In this document: piece after piece, positions 26,901 to 42,900 of the stretch
Position numbering within the stretch: position 1 is the stretch's first letter
Layout: every line of letters starts with the position of its first letter
From: Closterium sp. NIES-65
Taxonomy: Eukaryota; Streptophyta; Zygnematophyceae; Desmidiales; Closteriaceae
NCBI GenBank assembly: GCA_948144175.1
Contig: CANXME010002063.1
Location: forward strand, 124,001 to 188,000
Direction: 5' to 3'
Length of the DNA: 64,000 nucleotides
The notes under the pieces: generated by a model
What the model was told of the DNA's origin: nothing
Seen by the model: only the letters and a program-made list of their open reading frames with translations
Databases searched by the model: none
Position numbers and translations under genes: made by a program

Positions 26901-29900
26901 CGTGTGTTCAACCCACCGTGTGTTCAACCCACCGTGTGTTCAACCCACCGTGTGTTCAACCCACTGTATGTTCAACCCACCATATGTTCAACCCACCGTG
27001 TGTTCCACCCACCGTGTGTTGAAGCCACCATGTGTTGAACCCACCGTGTGTTGAACCCACCGTGTGTTCAACGCACCGTGTGTTCAACCTATCGTGTGTT
27101 CAACCCACCGTGTGTTCAACCCACCGTGTGTTCAACGCACCGTGTGTTCAACCCACCGTGTGTTCAACCCGTGTGTTCAACCCACCGTGTGTTCAACCCA
27201 CCGTGTGTTCAACCCACCGTGTGCTCAACCCACCGTGTGATCAACCCACCGTGTGATCAACCCACCGTGTGATCAACCCACTGTTTGTTCAACCCACCAT
27301 GTGTTCAACCCACCGTGTGTTCAACCCACCGTGTGTTCAACGCACCGTGTGTTCGACCCACCGTGTGTTCAACCCGTGTGTTCAACCCACCGTGTGTTCA
27401 ACCCACCGTGTGTTCAACCCACCGTGTGCTCAACCCACCGTGTGATCAACCCACCGTGTGATCAACCCAACGTGTGATCAACCCACTGTTTGTTCAACCC
27501 ACCATGTGTTCAACCCACCGTGTGTTCCACCCACCGTGTGTTCAATCCACCGTGTGATCAACCCACCGTGAGTTCAACCCACCGTGTGTTCCACCCACCG
27601 TGTGTTCAACGCACCGTGTGTTCAACCCACTGTGTGCTCAACCTATCGTGTGTTCAACCCACCGTGTGTTCAACCCACCGTGTGTTCCACCCGCCGTGTG
27701 ATCAACCCACCGTATGTTCAACCCACCATGTGTTCAACCCACCGTGTGTTCCACCCACCGTGTGTTGAACCCACCGTGTGTTCATCCCACCGTGTGTTGA
27801 ACCCACCGTGTGTACGACCCACCGTGTGTTCAACCAATCGTGTGTTCAACCCACTGTGTGTTCAACCCACCGTGTGTTCCACCCACCGTGTGTTCAACGC
27901 ATCATGTGTTGAACTCACCGTGTGTTGAACCCACCGTGTTTTGAACCCACCGTGTGTTCAACCCACTGTGTGTTCCACCCACCGTGTGTTCAACCCACCG
28001 TGTGTTCAACCCACCGTATGTTCAACCCACCATGTGTTCAACCCACCGTGTGTTCCACCCACCGTGTGATGAACCCACCGTGTGTTGAACCCACCGTGTG
28101 TTGAGCCCACCGTGTGTTCAACCCACCGTGTGTTCAACCAATCGTGTGTTCAACCCACCGTGTGTTCAACGCACCGTGTGTTCAACCAACCTTGTGTTCA
28201 ACCCACCGTGTGTTCAACCCACCGTGTGTTCAACCCACCGTGTGTTCAACCCACCATGTGATCAATCCACTGTGTGATCAACCCACCGTGTGATCAACCC
28301 AATGTATGTTCAACCCACCATGTGTTCAACCCACCGTGTGTTCAACCCACTGTATTTTCAACCCACCATGTGTTCAACCCACCGTGTGTTCCACCCACCG
28401 TGTGTTGAACCCACCGTGTGTTGAACCCACCGTGTGTTGAGCCCACCGTGTGTTCAACCCACCGTGTGTTCAACCAATCGTGTGTTCAACCCACCGTGTG
28501 TTCAACGCACCGTGTGTTCAACCCACCGTGTGTTCAACGCACCGTGTGTTCAACCCACCTTGTGTTCATCCCACCGTGTGTTCAACCCACCGTGTGTTCA
28601 ACCCACCGTGTGTTCAACCCACCGTGTGATCAATCCACTGTGTGATCAACCCACCGTGTGATCAACCCACCGTGTGATCAACCCACCGTATGTTCAACCC
28701 ACCATGTGTTCAACCCACCGTGTGTTCCACCCACCGTGTGTTCAACCCACCGTGTGATCAACCCACCGGGTGTTCAACCCACCGTGTGTTCCACCCACGG
28801 TGTGATCAACCCACCGTGTGTTTAACCCACCATGTGTTCAACCCACCGTGTGTTCCACCCACCATGTGTTCAACGCACCGTGTGTTCAACCCACCGTGTG
28901 CTCAACCTATCGTGTGTTCAACCCACCGTGTGATCAACCCACCGTGTGTTCCACCCACCGTGTGATCAACCCACCGTATATTCAACGCACTGTGTGTTCC
29001 ACCCACCGTGTGTTCAACCTATCGTGTGTTCAACCCACCGTGTGTTCAACGCATCGTGTGTTGAACCCACCGTGTGTTGAACCCACCGTGTTTTGAACCC
29101 ACCATGTGTTCAACCCACGGTGTGTTCCACCCACCGAATGTTCAATGCACCGTGTGTTCAACCCACCGTGTCTTAAACCTACCGTGTGTTCAACCCACCG
29201 TGTGATCAACCCACCGTATGTTCAACCTATCGTGTGTTCAACCCACCATGTGTTCAACCCACCGTGTGTTCCACCCACCATGTGATCAACCCACTGTGTG
29301 TTCAACCCACCTTGTGTTCAATCCACCGTGTGTTCAACGCACTGTGTGTTCAACGCACCGTGTGTTCAACCCACCGTGTGTTCAACCCACCATGTGTTCA
29401 ACCCACCGTGTGTTCAACCCACCCTGTGTTCAACCCACCGTGTGTTCAACCCACCGTGTAATCAACCCACCGTGTGTTCAACCCACTGTGTGTTCAACCC
29501 ATCGTGTGTTCAACCCACTGTGTGTTCCACCCACCGTGTGTTCAACGCATCGTGTGTTGAACTCACCGTGTGTTGAACCCACCGTGTTTTGAACCCACCG
29601 TGTGTTCAACCCACCTTGTGTTCCACCCACCGTGTGTTCAACCCACCGTGTGTTCAACCCACCGTATGTTCAACCCACCATGTGTTCAACCCACCGTGTG
29701 TTCCACCCACCGTGTGTTGAACCCACCGTGTGTTGAACCCACCGTGTGCTGAGCCCACCGTGTGTTCAACCCACCGTGTGTTCAACCAATCGTGTGTTCA
29801 ACCCACCATGTGTTCAACGCACCGTGTGTTCAACCCACCATGTGTTCAACGCACCGTGTGTTCAACCCACCTTGTGTTCAACCCACCGTTTGTTCAACCC

Positions 29901-32900
29901 ACCGTATGTTCAACCCACCGTGTGTTCAACCCACCGTGTGATCAATCCAATGTGTGATCAACCCACCGTGTGATCAACCCACCGTGTGATCAACCTTCCG
30001 TATGTTCCACCCACCGTGTGTTCGACCCACCGTGTGATCAACCCACCGTGTGTTCAACCCACCGTGTGTTCCACCCACGGTGTGATCAACCCATCGTGTG
30101 TTTAACCCACCATGTGTTCAACCCACCGTGCGTTCCACCCACCGTGTGTTCAACGCACCGTGTGTTCAACCCACCGTGTGCTCAACCTATCGTGTGTTCA
30201 ACCCACCGTGTGATCAACCCACCGTGTGTTCCACCCACGGTGTGATCAACCCACCGTATATTCAACGCACTGTGTGTTCCACCCACCGTGTGTTCAACCT
30301 ATCGTGTGTTCAACCCACCGTGTGTTCAACCCACCGTGTGTTCCACCCACCGTGTGTTCAACGCATCGTGTGTTGAACCCACCGTGTGTTGAACCCATCG
30401 TGTTTTGAACCCACCGTGTGTTCAACCCACGGTGTGTTCCACCCACCGAATGTTCAATGCACCGTGTGTTCAACCCACCGTGTCTTAAACCTACCGTGTG
30501 TTCAACCCACCGTGTGATCAACCCACCGTATGTTCAACCTATCGTGTGTTCAACCCACCATGTGTCCAACCCACCGTGTGTTCCACCCACCATGTGATCA
30601 ACCCACTGTGTGTTCAACCCACCTTGTGTTCAACCCACCGTGTGTTCAACGCACCGTGTGTTCAACCCACCGTGTGTTCAACGCACCGTGTGTTCAACCC
30701 ACCGTGTGTTCAACCCACCATGTGTTCAACCCACCGTGTGTTCAACCCACCGTGTGTTCAACCCACCGTGTGTTCAACCCACCGTGTAATCAACCCACCG
30801 TGTGTTCAACCCACCCTGTGATCAACCCACCGTGTGATCAACCCACCATGTGACCAACCCACCATATCTTCAACCCACCATGTGTTCAACCCACCGTGTG
30901 TTCCACCCACGGTGTGTTCAACCCACCGTGTGATCAACCCACCGTGTGTTCAACCCACCGTGTGTTCCACCCACGGTGTGATCAACCCACAGTGTGTTCA
31001 ACCCACCGTGTGTTCAACCCACCGTGTGTTCCACCCACCGTGTGTTCAACCCACCGTGTGTTCCACCCACCGTGTGATCAACCCACCGTATGTTCAACCC
31101 ACCGTGTGTTCAACCCACCGTGTATTCCACCCATCGTTTGTTGAACCCACCGTGTGTTCAACCCACCGTGTGTTGAACCCACCGTGTGTTCAACCCTCCG
31201 TGTGTTCAACCTATCGTGTGTTCAACCCACCGTGTGTTCAACCCACCGTGTGTTCCACCCACCGTGTGTTCAACGCATCGTGTGTTGAAACCACCGTGTG
31301 TTGAACCCACCGTGTTTTGAACCCACCGTGTGTTCAACCCACCGTGTGTTTCACCCACCGAATGTTCTATGCACCGTGTGTTCAACCCACCGTGTCATAA
31401 ATCTACCGTGTGTTCAACCCACCGTGTGATCAACCCACCGTGTGTTCAACCAACCGTGTGTTCAACCTATCGTGTGTTCAACCCACTGTGTGTTCAACCC
31501 ACTGTGTGCTTCACCCACCGTGAGTTCAACCCACCGTATGTTCAACCCACCATGTGTTCAACCCACTGTGTGTTCCACCCACCGTGTGTTGAACCCACCG
31601 TGTGTTGAACCCACCGTGTGTTGAACCCACCGTGTGTTCAACCCACCGTGTGTTCCACCCACCGTGTGATCAACCCACCGTATGTTCAACCCACCGTGTG
31701 ATCAACCCACCGTGTGTTCAACCTATCGTGTGTTCAACCCACCATGTGTTCAACCCACCGTGTGTTCCACCCACCATGTGATCAACCCACTGTGTGTTCA
31801 ACCCACCTTGTGTTTAACCCACCGTGTGTTCAACGCACCGTGTGTTCAACCCACCGTGTGTTCAACGCACCGTGTGTTCAACCCACCGTGTGTTCAACCC
31901 ACCGTGTGTTCAACCCACCGTGTGTTCAACCCACCGTGTGTTCAACCCACCGTGTGTTCAACCCACCGTGTGTTCAACCCACCGTGTGTTCAACCCACCG
32001 TGTGTTCAACCCACCGTATGTTCAACCCACCATGTGTTCAACCCACCGTGTGTTCCACCCACCGTGTGTTGAACCCACCGTGTGTTCCACCCACCGTGTG
32101 TTGAACCCACCGTGTGTTCAACCCACCGTGTGTTCAACCCACCACATGTTCAGCCCACCATGTGTTCAACCCCCCGTGTGTTGAACGCACCGTGTGTTCA
32201 ACCAACCGTGTGTTCAACCCACCGTGTCTTCAACCCACTGTGTCTTCAACCCACCGTGTGTTCAAACCACCGTGTGATTCAACCCACCGTGTCTTCAACC
32301 CACCGTGTGATCAACCCACCGTGTGATCAACCCACCGTGTGATCAACCCACCGTGTGATCAACCCACCGTGTGATCAACCCACCGTATGTTCAACCCACC
32401 ATGTGTTCAACCCACCGTGTGTTCCACCCACCGTGTGTTTAACCCACTGTGTGATCAACCCACCGTGTGTTCAACCCACCGTGTGTTCCACCCACGGTGT
32501 GATCAACCCACCGTGTGTTCAACCCACCATGTGTTCAACCCACTGTGTGTTCCACCCACCGTGTGTTCAACGCACCGTGTGTTCAACCCACCGTGTGCTC
32601 AACCTATCGTGTGTTCAACCCACCGTGTGCTCAACCTATCGTTTGTTCAACCCACCGTGTGTTCCACCCACCGTGTGATCAACCCACCGTAAGTTCAACC
32701 CACCATGTGTTCAACCCACCGTGTGTTCCACCCACCATGTGTTCAACCCACCGTGTGTTCAACCCACCGTGTGTTCAACCCACCGTGTGTTCAAACCACC
32801 GTGTGTTCAACCTACCGTGTGTTCAACCCACCTTGTGTTCTACACATCGTGTGTTCGAAACACTGTGTGTTGAACCCATCGTGTGTTCAACCTACCATGT

Positions 32901-33942
32901 GTTGTTCAACCAATCGTGTGTTCAACCCATCGTGTGTTCAACCCAGCGTGTGTTCAACCCACCGTGGGTTCAACCCACTATGGGTTCAATCCACCGTATG
33001 TTCTACCCACCGTGTCTTCAACCCACCGTGTGTTCAACCCACCGTGTGTTCAACCCACCGTGTGTTCAACCCACCGTGTGTTCAACCCACCGTGTGTTCA
33101 ACGCACCGTGTGTTCACCCCACCGTGTGTTCAACCCACCGTGTGTTCCACTCACCGTATGATTCAACCCACCGTGTCTTCAACCCACCGTGTGATCAACC
33201 CACCGTGTGATCAACCCACCGTGTGATCAACCCACCGTGTGATCAACCCACCGTGTGATCAACCCACCGTATGTTCAACCCACCATGTGTTCAACCCACC
33301 GTGTGTTCCACCCACCGTGTGTTTAACCCACTGTGTGATCAACCCACTGTGTGTTCAACCCACCGTGTGTTCAACCCACCGTGTGTTCAACCCACCGTGT
33401 GCTCAACCTATCGTTTGTTCAACCCACCGTGTGTTCCACCCACCGTGTGATCAACCCACCGTAAGTTCAACCCACCATGTGTTCAACCCACCGTGTGTTC
33501 CACCCACCATGTGTTGAACCCACCGTGTGTTCAACCCACCGTGTGTTCAACCCACCGTGTGTTCAACCCACCGTGTGTTCAACCCACCGTGTGTTCAACG
33601 CACCGTGTGTTCAACCAACCGTGTGTTCAACACACCGTGTGTTCAACCCACCGTATCTTCAACCCACCGTGTCTTCAACCCACTGTGTGTTCAACCTACC
33701 GTGTGTTCAACCCACCTTGTGTTCTACCCACCTTAAGTTCAACTCATCGTGTGTTCAACCCACCTTGTGTTCAACCCACCGTGTGTTCAACCCAACATGT
33801 GTTCCACCCACCGTATGATCAACCCACCTTTTGTTCAACCCACCGTGTGTTCAACCCACCGTGTGTTCCATCCACCGTATCTTCAACGCATCATGTGTTG
33901 AACCCACTGTGTGTTGATCCCACCGTGTTTTGAACCCACTAT

Positions 33943-36900
33943 GTGTTCAACCCACCGTTTTTTCCACCCACCGAATGTTCAATGCACCGTGTGTTAGACC
34001 CACCGTGTCTTAAACCTACCGTGTGTTCAACCCACGGTGTGTTCAACCCACCGTGTGTTCAACCCACCGTGTGTTCAACCTATCGTGTGTTCAACCCACC
34101 GTGTGTTCAACCCCCCGTGTGTTCCGCCCACCATGTGATCAACCCACCGTGTGTTCAACCCACCTTGTGTTCAACCCACCGTGTGTTCAACGCACCGTGT
34201 GTTCAACCCACCGTGTGTTCAACGCACCGTGTGTTCAACCCACCGTGTGTTCAACCCACCGTGTGTTCAACCCACCATGTGTTCAACCCACCGTGTGTTC
34301 AACCCACCGTGTGTTCAACCCACCGTGTGTTCAACCCACCGTGTGTTCAACCCACCGTGTGTTCAACCCACCGTGTGATCTACCCACCGTGTGATCAACC
34401 CACCGTGTGATCAACCCACCGTGTGTTCCACCCACCGTGTGTTCAACCCACCGTGTGATCAACCCACCATGTGTTCAACCCACCGTGTGTTCCACCCACG
34501 GTGTGATCAACCCACCGTGTGTTCAACCCACCATGTGTTCAATCCACCGTGTGTTCCACCCACCGTGTGTTCAACCCACCATGTGTTCAACACACCCTGT
34601 GTTGAACCCACCGTGTGCTCAACCTATCGTGTGTTCATCCCACCGTGTGTTCAACCCACCGTGTTTTCCACCCAATGTGTGATCAACCCACCGTATGTTC
34701 AACCCACCACGTGTTCAACCCACCAGGTGTTCCACCCACCGTGTGTTGAACCCACCGTGTGTTCAACCCACCGTGTGTTCAACCCACCGTGTGTTCAACC
34801 CACCGTGTGTTCAACCTATCGTGTGTTCAACCCACCGTGTGTTCAACCCACCGTGTGTTCAACGCACCGTGTGTTCAACCCACTGTGTGTTCAACCCACC
34901 GTGTGTTCAGCCCACCGTGTGTTCAACCCACCGTGCGTTCAACGCACCGTGTGTTCACCCCACCGTGTGTTCAACCCACCGTGTGTTCAACCCACCGTGT
35001 ATTCAACCCACCGTGTCTTCAACCCACCGTGTGATCAACCCACCGTGTGATCAACCCACCGTGTGATCAACCCACCGTATGTTCAACACACCATGTGTTC
35101 AACCCACCGTGTGTTCCACCCACCGTGTGTTTAACCCACTGTGTGATCAACCCACCGTGTGTTCAACCCACCGTGTGTTCCACCCACGGTGTGCTCAACC
35201 TATCGTGTGTTCAACCCACCGTGTGCTCAACCTATCGTGTGTTCAACCCACCGTGTGTTCGACCCACGGTGTGATCAACCCACTGTGTGTTCCACCCACC
35301 GTGTGTTCAACGCACCGTGTGTTCAACCCACCGTGTGCTCAACCTATCGTGTGTTCAACCCACCGTGTGCTCAACCTATCGTGTGTTCAACCCACCGTGT
35401 GTTCGACCCACCGTGTGATCAACCCACCGTATGTTCAACCCACCATGTGTTCAACCCACCGTGTGTTCCACCCACCGTGTGTTGAACCCACCGTGTGTTC
35501 AACCCACCGTGTGTTCAACCCACCGTGTGTTCAACCCACCGTGTGTTCAACCCACCGTGTGTTCAACCCACCGTGTGTTCAACCCACCGTGTGTCAACCC
35601 ACCGTGTGTTCAACCCACCGTGTGTTCAACCCACCGTGTCTTCAACCCACCGTGTCTTCAACCCACCGTGTGTTCAACCTACCGTGTGTTCAACCCACCT
35701 TGTGTTCTACCCACCTTTTGCTCAACTCATCGTGTGTTCAACCCACCTTGTGTTCAACCCACCGTGTGTTCAACCCACCATGTGTTCCACCCACCGTATG
35801 ATCAACCCACCTTTTGTTCAACCCACCGTGTGTTCAACCCACCATGTGTTCCATCCACCGTGTCTTCAACGCATCATGTGTTGAACCCACTGTGTGTTGA
35901 TCCCACCGTGTTTTGAACCCACTGTATGTTCAACCCACCGTGTGTTCCACCCACCGAATGTTCAATGCACCGTGTGTTCAACCCACCGTGTCTTAAACCT
36001 ACCGTGTGTTCAACCCACGGTGTGTTCAACCCACCGTGTGTTCAACCCACCGTGTGTTCAACCTATCGTGTGTTCAACCCACCGTGTGTTCAACCCACCG
36101 TGTGTTCCACCCACCATGTGATCAACCCACCGTGTGTTCATCCCACCTTGTGTTCAACCCACCGTGTGTTCAACGCACCGTGTGTTCAACCCACCGTGTG
36201 TTCAACGTAGCGTGTGTTCAACCCACCGTATGTTCAACCCACCGTGTGTTCAACCCACCATGTGTTCAACCCACCGTGTGTTCAACCCACCGTGTGTTCA
36301 ACCCACCGTGTGTTCAACCCACCGTGTGTTCAACCCACCGTGTGTTCCGCCCACCATGTGATCAACCCACCGTGTGTTCAACCCACCTTGTGTTCAACCC
36401 ACCGTGTGTTCAACGCACCGTGTATTCAACCCACCGTGTGTTCAACGCACCGTGTGTTCAACCCACCGTGTGTTCAACCCACCGTGTGTTCAACCCACCA
36501 TGTGTTCAACCCACCGTGTGTTCAACCCACCGTGTGTTCAACCCACCGTGTGTTCAACCCACCGTGTGTTCAACCCACCGTGTGTTCAACCCACCGTGTG
36601 ATCTACCCACCGTGTGATCAACCCACCGTGTGATCAACCCACCGTGTGTTCCACCCACCGTGTGTTCAACCCACCGTGTGATCAACCCACCATGTGTTCA
36701 ACCCACCGTGTGATCTACCCACCGTGTGATCAACCCACCGTGTGTTCAACCCACCGTGTGTTCAACCCACCGTGTGTTCAACCCACTGTGTGTTCAACCC
36801 ACCGTGTGATCTACCCACCGTGTGATCAACCCACCGTGTGATCAACCCACCGTGTGTTCCACCCACCGTGTGTTCAACCCACCGTGTGATCAACCCACCA

Positions 36901-39900
36901 TGTGTTCAACCCACCGTGTGTTCCACCCACGGTGTGATCAACCCACCGTGTGTTCAACCCACCATGTGTTCAATCCACCGTGTGTTCCACCCACCGTGTG
37001 TTCAACCCACCATGTGTTCAACACACCGTGTGTTGAACCCACCGTGTGCTCAACCTATCGTGTGTTCATCCCACCGTGTGTTCAACCCACCGTGTGTTCC
37101 ACCCAATGTGTGATCAACCCACCGTATGTTCAACCCACCACGTGTTCAACCCACCATGTGTTCCACCCACCGTGTGTTGAACCCACCGTGTGTTCAACCC
37201 ACCGTGTGTTCAACCCACCGTGTGTTCAACCCACCGTGTGTTCAACCTATCGTGTGTTCAACCCACCGTGTGTTCAACCCACCGTGTGTTCAACCCACCG
37301 TGTGTTCAACCCACCGTGTGTTCAACCCACCGTGTGTTCAACCCACCGTGTGTCAACCCACCGTGTGTTCAACCCACCGTGTGTTCAACCCACCGTGTCT
37401 TCAACCCACCGTGTCTTCAACCCACCGTGTGTTCAACCTACCGTGTGTTCAACCCACCTTGTGTTCTACCCACCTTTTGCTCAACTCATCGTGTGTTCAA
37501 CCCACCTTGTGTTCAACCCACCGTGTGTTTAACCCACCATGTGTTCCACCCACCGTATGATCAACCCACCTTTTGTTCAACCCACCGTGTGTTCAACCCA
37601 CCATGTGTTCCATCCACCGTGTCTTCAACGCATCATGTGTTGAACCCACTGTGTGTTGATCCTACCGTGTTTTGAACCCACTGTATGTTCAACCCACCGT
37701 GTGTTCCACCCACCGAATGTTCAATGCACCGTGTGTTCAACCCACCGTGTCTTAAACCTACCGTGTGTTCAACCCACGGTGTGTTCAACCCACCGTGTGT
37801 TCAACCCACCGTGTGTTCAACCTATCGTGTGTTCAACCCACCGTGTGTTCAACCCACCGTGTGTTCCACCCACCATGTGATCAACCCACCGTGTGTTCAA
37901 CCCACCTTGTGTTCAACCCACCGTGTGTTCAACGCACCGTGTGTTCAACCCACCGTGTGTTCAACGTAGCGTGTGTTCAACCCACCGTATGTTCAACCCA
38001 CCGTGTGTTCAACCCACCATGTGTTCAACCCACCGTGTGTTCAACCCACCGTGTGTTCAACCCACCGTGTGTTCAACCCACCGTGTGTTCAACCCACCGT
38101 GTGTTCCGCCCACCATGTGATCAACCCACCGTGTGTTCAACCCACCTTGTGTTCAACCCACCGTGTGTTCAACGCACCGTGTATTCAACCCACCGTGTGT
38201 TCAACGCACCGTGTGTTCAACCCACCGTGTGTTCAACCCACCGTGTGTTCCACCCACCATGTGTTCAACCCACCGTGTGTTCAACCCACCGTGTGTTCAA
38301 CCCACCGTGTGTTCAACCCACCGTGTGTTCAACCCACCGTGTGTTCAACCCACCGTGTGATCTACCCACCGTGTGATCAACCCACCGTGTGATCAACCCA
38401 CCGTGTGTTCCACCCACCGTGTGTTCAACCCACCGTGTGATCAACCCACCATGTGTTCAACCCACCGTGTGATCTACCCACCGTGTGATCAACCCACCGT
38501 GTGTTCAACCCACCGTGTGTTCAACCCACCGTGTGTTCAACCCACTGTGTGTTCAACCCACCGTGTGATCTACCCACCGTGTGATCAACCCACCGTGTGA
38601 TCAACCCACCGTGTGTTCCACCCACCGTGTGTTCAACCCACCGTGTGATCAACCCACCATGTGTTCAACCCACCGTGTGTTCCACCCACGGTGTGATCAA
38701 CCCACCGTGTGTTCAACCCACCATGTGTTCAATCCACCGTGTGTTCCACCCACCGTGTGTTCAACCCACCATGTGTTCAACACACCGTGTGTTGAACCCA
38801 CCGTGTGCTCAACCTATCGTGTGTTCATCCCACCGTGTGTTCAACCCACCGTGTGTTCCACCCAATGTGTGATCAACCCACCGTATGTTCAACCCACCAC
38901 GTGTTCAACCCACCATGTGTTCCACCCACCGTGTGTTGAACCCACCGTGTGTTCAACCCACCGTGTGTTCAACCCACCGTGTGTTCAACCCACCGTGTGT
39001 TCAACCTATCGTGTGTTCAACCCATTGTGTGTTCAACCCACCGTGTGTTCAACGCACCGTGTGTTCAACCCACTGTGTGTTCAACCCACCGTGTGTTCAG
39101 CCCACCGTGTGTTCAACCCACCGTGTGTTCAACGCACCGTGTGTTCACCCCACCGTGTGTTCAACCCACCGTGTGTTCAACCCACCGTGTATTCAACCCA
39201 CCGTGTCTTCAACCCACTGTGTGATCAACCCACCGTGTGATCAACCCACCGTGTGATCAACCCACCGTATGTTCAACCCACCATGTGTTCAACCCACCGT
39301 GTGTTCCACCCACCGTGTGTTTAACCCACTGTGTGATCAACCCACCGTGTGTTCAACCCACCGTGTGTTCCACCCACGGTGTGATCAACCCACTGTGTGT
39401 TCCACCCACCGTGTGTTCAACGCACCGTGTGTTCAACCCACCGTGTGCTCAACCTATCGTGTGTTCAACCCACCGTGTGCTCAACCTATCGTGTGTTCAA
39501 CCCACCGTGTGTTCGACCCACCGTGTGATCAACCCACCGTATGTTCAACCCACCATGTGTTCAACCCACCGTGTGTTCCACCCACCGTGTGTTGAACCCA
39601 CCGTGTGTTCAACCCACCGTGTGTTCAACCCACCGTGTGTTCAACCCACCGTGTGTTCAACCCACCGTGTGTTCAACCCACCGTGTGTTCAACCCACCGT
39701 GTGTCAACCAACCGTGTGTTCAACCCACCGTGTGTTCAACCCACCGTGTCTTCAACCCACCGTGTCTTCAACCCACCGTGTGTTCAACCTACCGTGTGTT
39801 CAACCCACCTTGTGTTCTACCCACCTTGTGTTCAACTCATCGTGTGTTCAACCCACCTTGTGTTCAACCCACCGTGTGTTCAACCCACCATGTGTTCCAC

Positions 39901-42900
39901 CCACCGTATGATCAACCCACCTTTTGTTCAACCCACCGTGTGTTCAACCCACCGTGTGTTCCATCCACCGTGTCTTCAACGCATCATGTGTTGAACCCAC
40001 TGTGTGTTGATCCCACCGTGTTTTGAACCCACTGTGTGTTCAACCCACCGTGTGTTCAACCCACCGAATGTTCAATGCACCGTGTGTTCAACCCACCGTG
40101 TTTTAAACCGACCGTGTGTTCGACCCACGGTGTGTTCAACCCACCGTGTGTTCAACCCACCGTGTGTTCAACCTATCGTGTGTTCAACCCACCGTGTGTT
40201 CAACCCACCGTGTGTTCCACCCACCATGTGATCAACCCACCGTGTGTTCAACCCACCTTGTGTTCAACCCACCGTGTGTTCAACGCACCGTGTGTTCAAC
40301 CCACCGTGTGTTCAACGTAGCGTGTGTTCAACCCACCGTATGTTCAACCCACCGTGTGTTCAACCCACCATGTGTTCAACCCACCGTGTGTTCAACCCAC
40401 CGTGTGTTCAACCCACCGTGTGTTCAACCCACCGTGTGTTCAACCCACCGTGTGTTCAACCCACCGTGTGATCTACCCACCGTGTGATCAACCCTCCGTG
40501 TGATCAACCCACCGTGTGATCAACCCACCGTATGTTCAACCCACCATGTATTCAACCCACCGTGTGTTCCACCCACCGTGTGTTCAACCCACCGTGTGTT
40601 CAACCCACCGTGTGTTCCACCCACGGTGTGATCAACCCACCGTGTGTTCAACCCACCATGTGTTCAATCCACCGTGTGTACCACCCACCGTGTGTTCAAC
40701 ACACCGTGTGTTGAAACCACCGTGTGCTCAACCTATTGTGTGTTCAACCCACCGTATGTTCAACCCACCATGTGTTCAACCCACCATGTGTTCCACCCAC
40801 CGTGTGTTGAACCCACCGTGTGTTCAACCCACCATGTGTTCCACCCACCGTATGATCAACCCACCTTTTGTTCAACCCACCGTGTGTTCAACCCACCGTG
40901 TGTTCCATCCACCGTGTCTTCAACGCATCATGTGTTGAACCCACCGTGTGTTGATCCCACCGTGTTTTGAACCCACTGTGTGTTCAACCCACCGTGTGTT
41001 CCACCCACCGAATGTTCAATGCACCGTGTGTTCAACCCACCGTGTCTTAAACCTACCGTGTGTTCAACCCACGGTGTGTTCAACCCACCGTGTGTTCAAC
41101 CCACCGTGTGTTCAACCTATCGTGTGTTCAACCCACCGTGTGTTCAACCCACCGTGTGTTCCACCCACCATGTGATCAACTCACCGTGTGTTCAACCCAC
41201 CTTGTGTTCAACCCACCGTGTGTTCAACCCACCATGTGTTCAACCCACCGTATGTTCAACCCACCGTGTGTTCAACCCACCGTGTGTTCAACCCACCGTG
41301 TGTTCAACCCACCGTGTGTTCAACCCACCGTGTGATCTACCCACCGTGTGATCAACCCACCGTGTGATCAATCCACCGTGTGATCAACCCACCGTATGTT
41401 AAACCCACCATGTGTTCAACCCACCGTGTGTTCCACCCACCGTGTGTTCAACCCACCGTGTGATCAACCCACCGTGTGTTCAACCCACCGTGTGTTCCAT
41501 CCACGGTGTGATCAACCCACCGTGTGTTCAACCCACCATGTGTTCAATCCACCGTGTGTTCCACCCACCGTGTGTTCAACACACCGTGTGTTGAACCCAC
41601 CGTGTGCTCAACCTACCGTGTGTTCATCCCACCGTGTGTTCAACCCACCGTGTGTTCAACCCACCGTATGTTCAACCCACCACGTGTTCAACCCACCATG
41701 TGTTCCACCGACCGTGTGTTGAACCCACCGTGTGTTCAACCCACCGTGTGTTCAACTCACCGTGTGTTCAACCCACCGTGCGTTCAACCTATCGTGTGTT
41801 CAGCCCACCGTGTGTTCAACCCACCGTGTCTTCAACGCACCGTGTGTTCAACCCACCGTGTGTTCAACCCACCGTGTGTTCAACCCACCGTGTGTTCAAC
41901 CCACCGTGTGTTCAACGCACCGTGTGTTCACCCCACCGTGTGTTCAACCCACCGTGTGTTCCACCCACCGTATGATTCAACCCACCGTGTCTTCAACCCA
42001 CCGTGTGATCAACCCACCGTGTGATCAACCCACCGTGTGATCAACCCACCGTGTGATCAACCCACCGTATGTTCAACCCACCATGTGTTCAACCCACCGT
42101 GTGTTCCACCCACCGTGTGTTTAACCCACTGTGTGATCAACCCACCGTGTGTTCAACCCACCGTGTGTTCCACCCACGGTGTGATCAACCCACCGTGTGT
42201 TCAACCCACCATGTGTTCAACCCACTGTGTGTTCCACCCACCGTGTGTTCAACGCACCGTGTGTTCAACCCACCGTGTGCTCAACCTATCGTGTGTTCAA
42301 CCCACCGTGTGCTCAACCTATCGTGTGTTCAACCCACCGTGTGTTCCACCCACCGTGTGATCAACCCACCGTATGTTCAACCCACCACGTGTTCAACCCA
42401 CCATGTGTTCCACCCACCGTGTGTTCAACCCACCATGTGTTCAACCCACTGTGTGTTCCACCCACCGTGTGCTCAACCTATCGTGTGTTCAACCCACCGA
42501 GTGCTCAACCTATCGTGTGTTCAACCCACCGTGTGCTCAACCTATCGTGTGTTCAACCCACCGTGTGTTCCACCCACGGTGTGATCAACCCACCGTGTGT
42601 TCAACCCAACATGTGTTCAATCCACCGTGTGTTCCACCCACCGTGTGTTCAACACACCGTGTGTTGAACCCACCGTGTGCTCAACCTATCGTGTGTTCAT
42701 CCCACCGTGTGTTCAACCCACCGTGTGTTCCACCCAATGTGTGATCAACCCACCGTATGTTCAACCCACCACGTGTTCAACCCACCATGTGTTCCACCCA
42801 CCGTGTGTTGAACCCACCGTGTGTTCAACCCACCATGTGTTCAACCCACCGTGTGTTCAACCCACCGTGTGTTCAACCTATCATGTGTTCAACCCACCGT

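Larger units (their letters stand above)
22125..29400 (-). repeat. Left arm of a large inverted duplication
   Basis: Variant order in this stretch reappears, reverse-complemented, in 49.9-64.0 kb. Anchor pairs: 22,427 with 63,647; 23,110 with 62,964; 23,528 with 62,498; 25,416 with 53,473; 26,571 with 52,254; 27,928 with 51,326; 28,690 with 50,580. The coordinate sum is constant over long runs (86,074 outside; about 78,850-79,270 inside), as expected for a true inverted copy. This arm also carries an extra tandem duplication of about 205 bp near 27,170-27,376, each copy containing a shortened 12-bp unit; the other arm has one. Confidence 0.85.
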
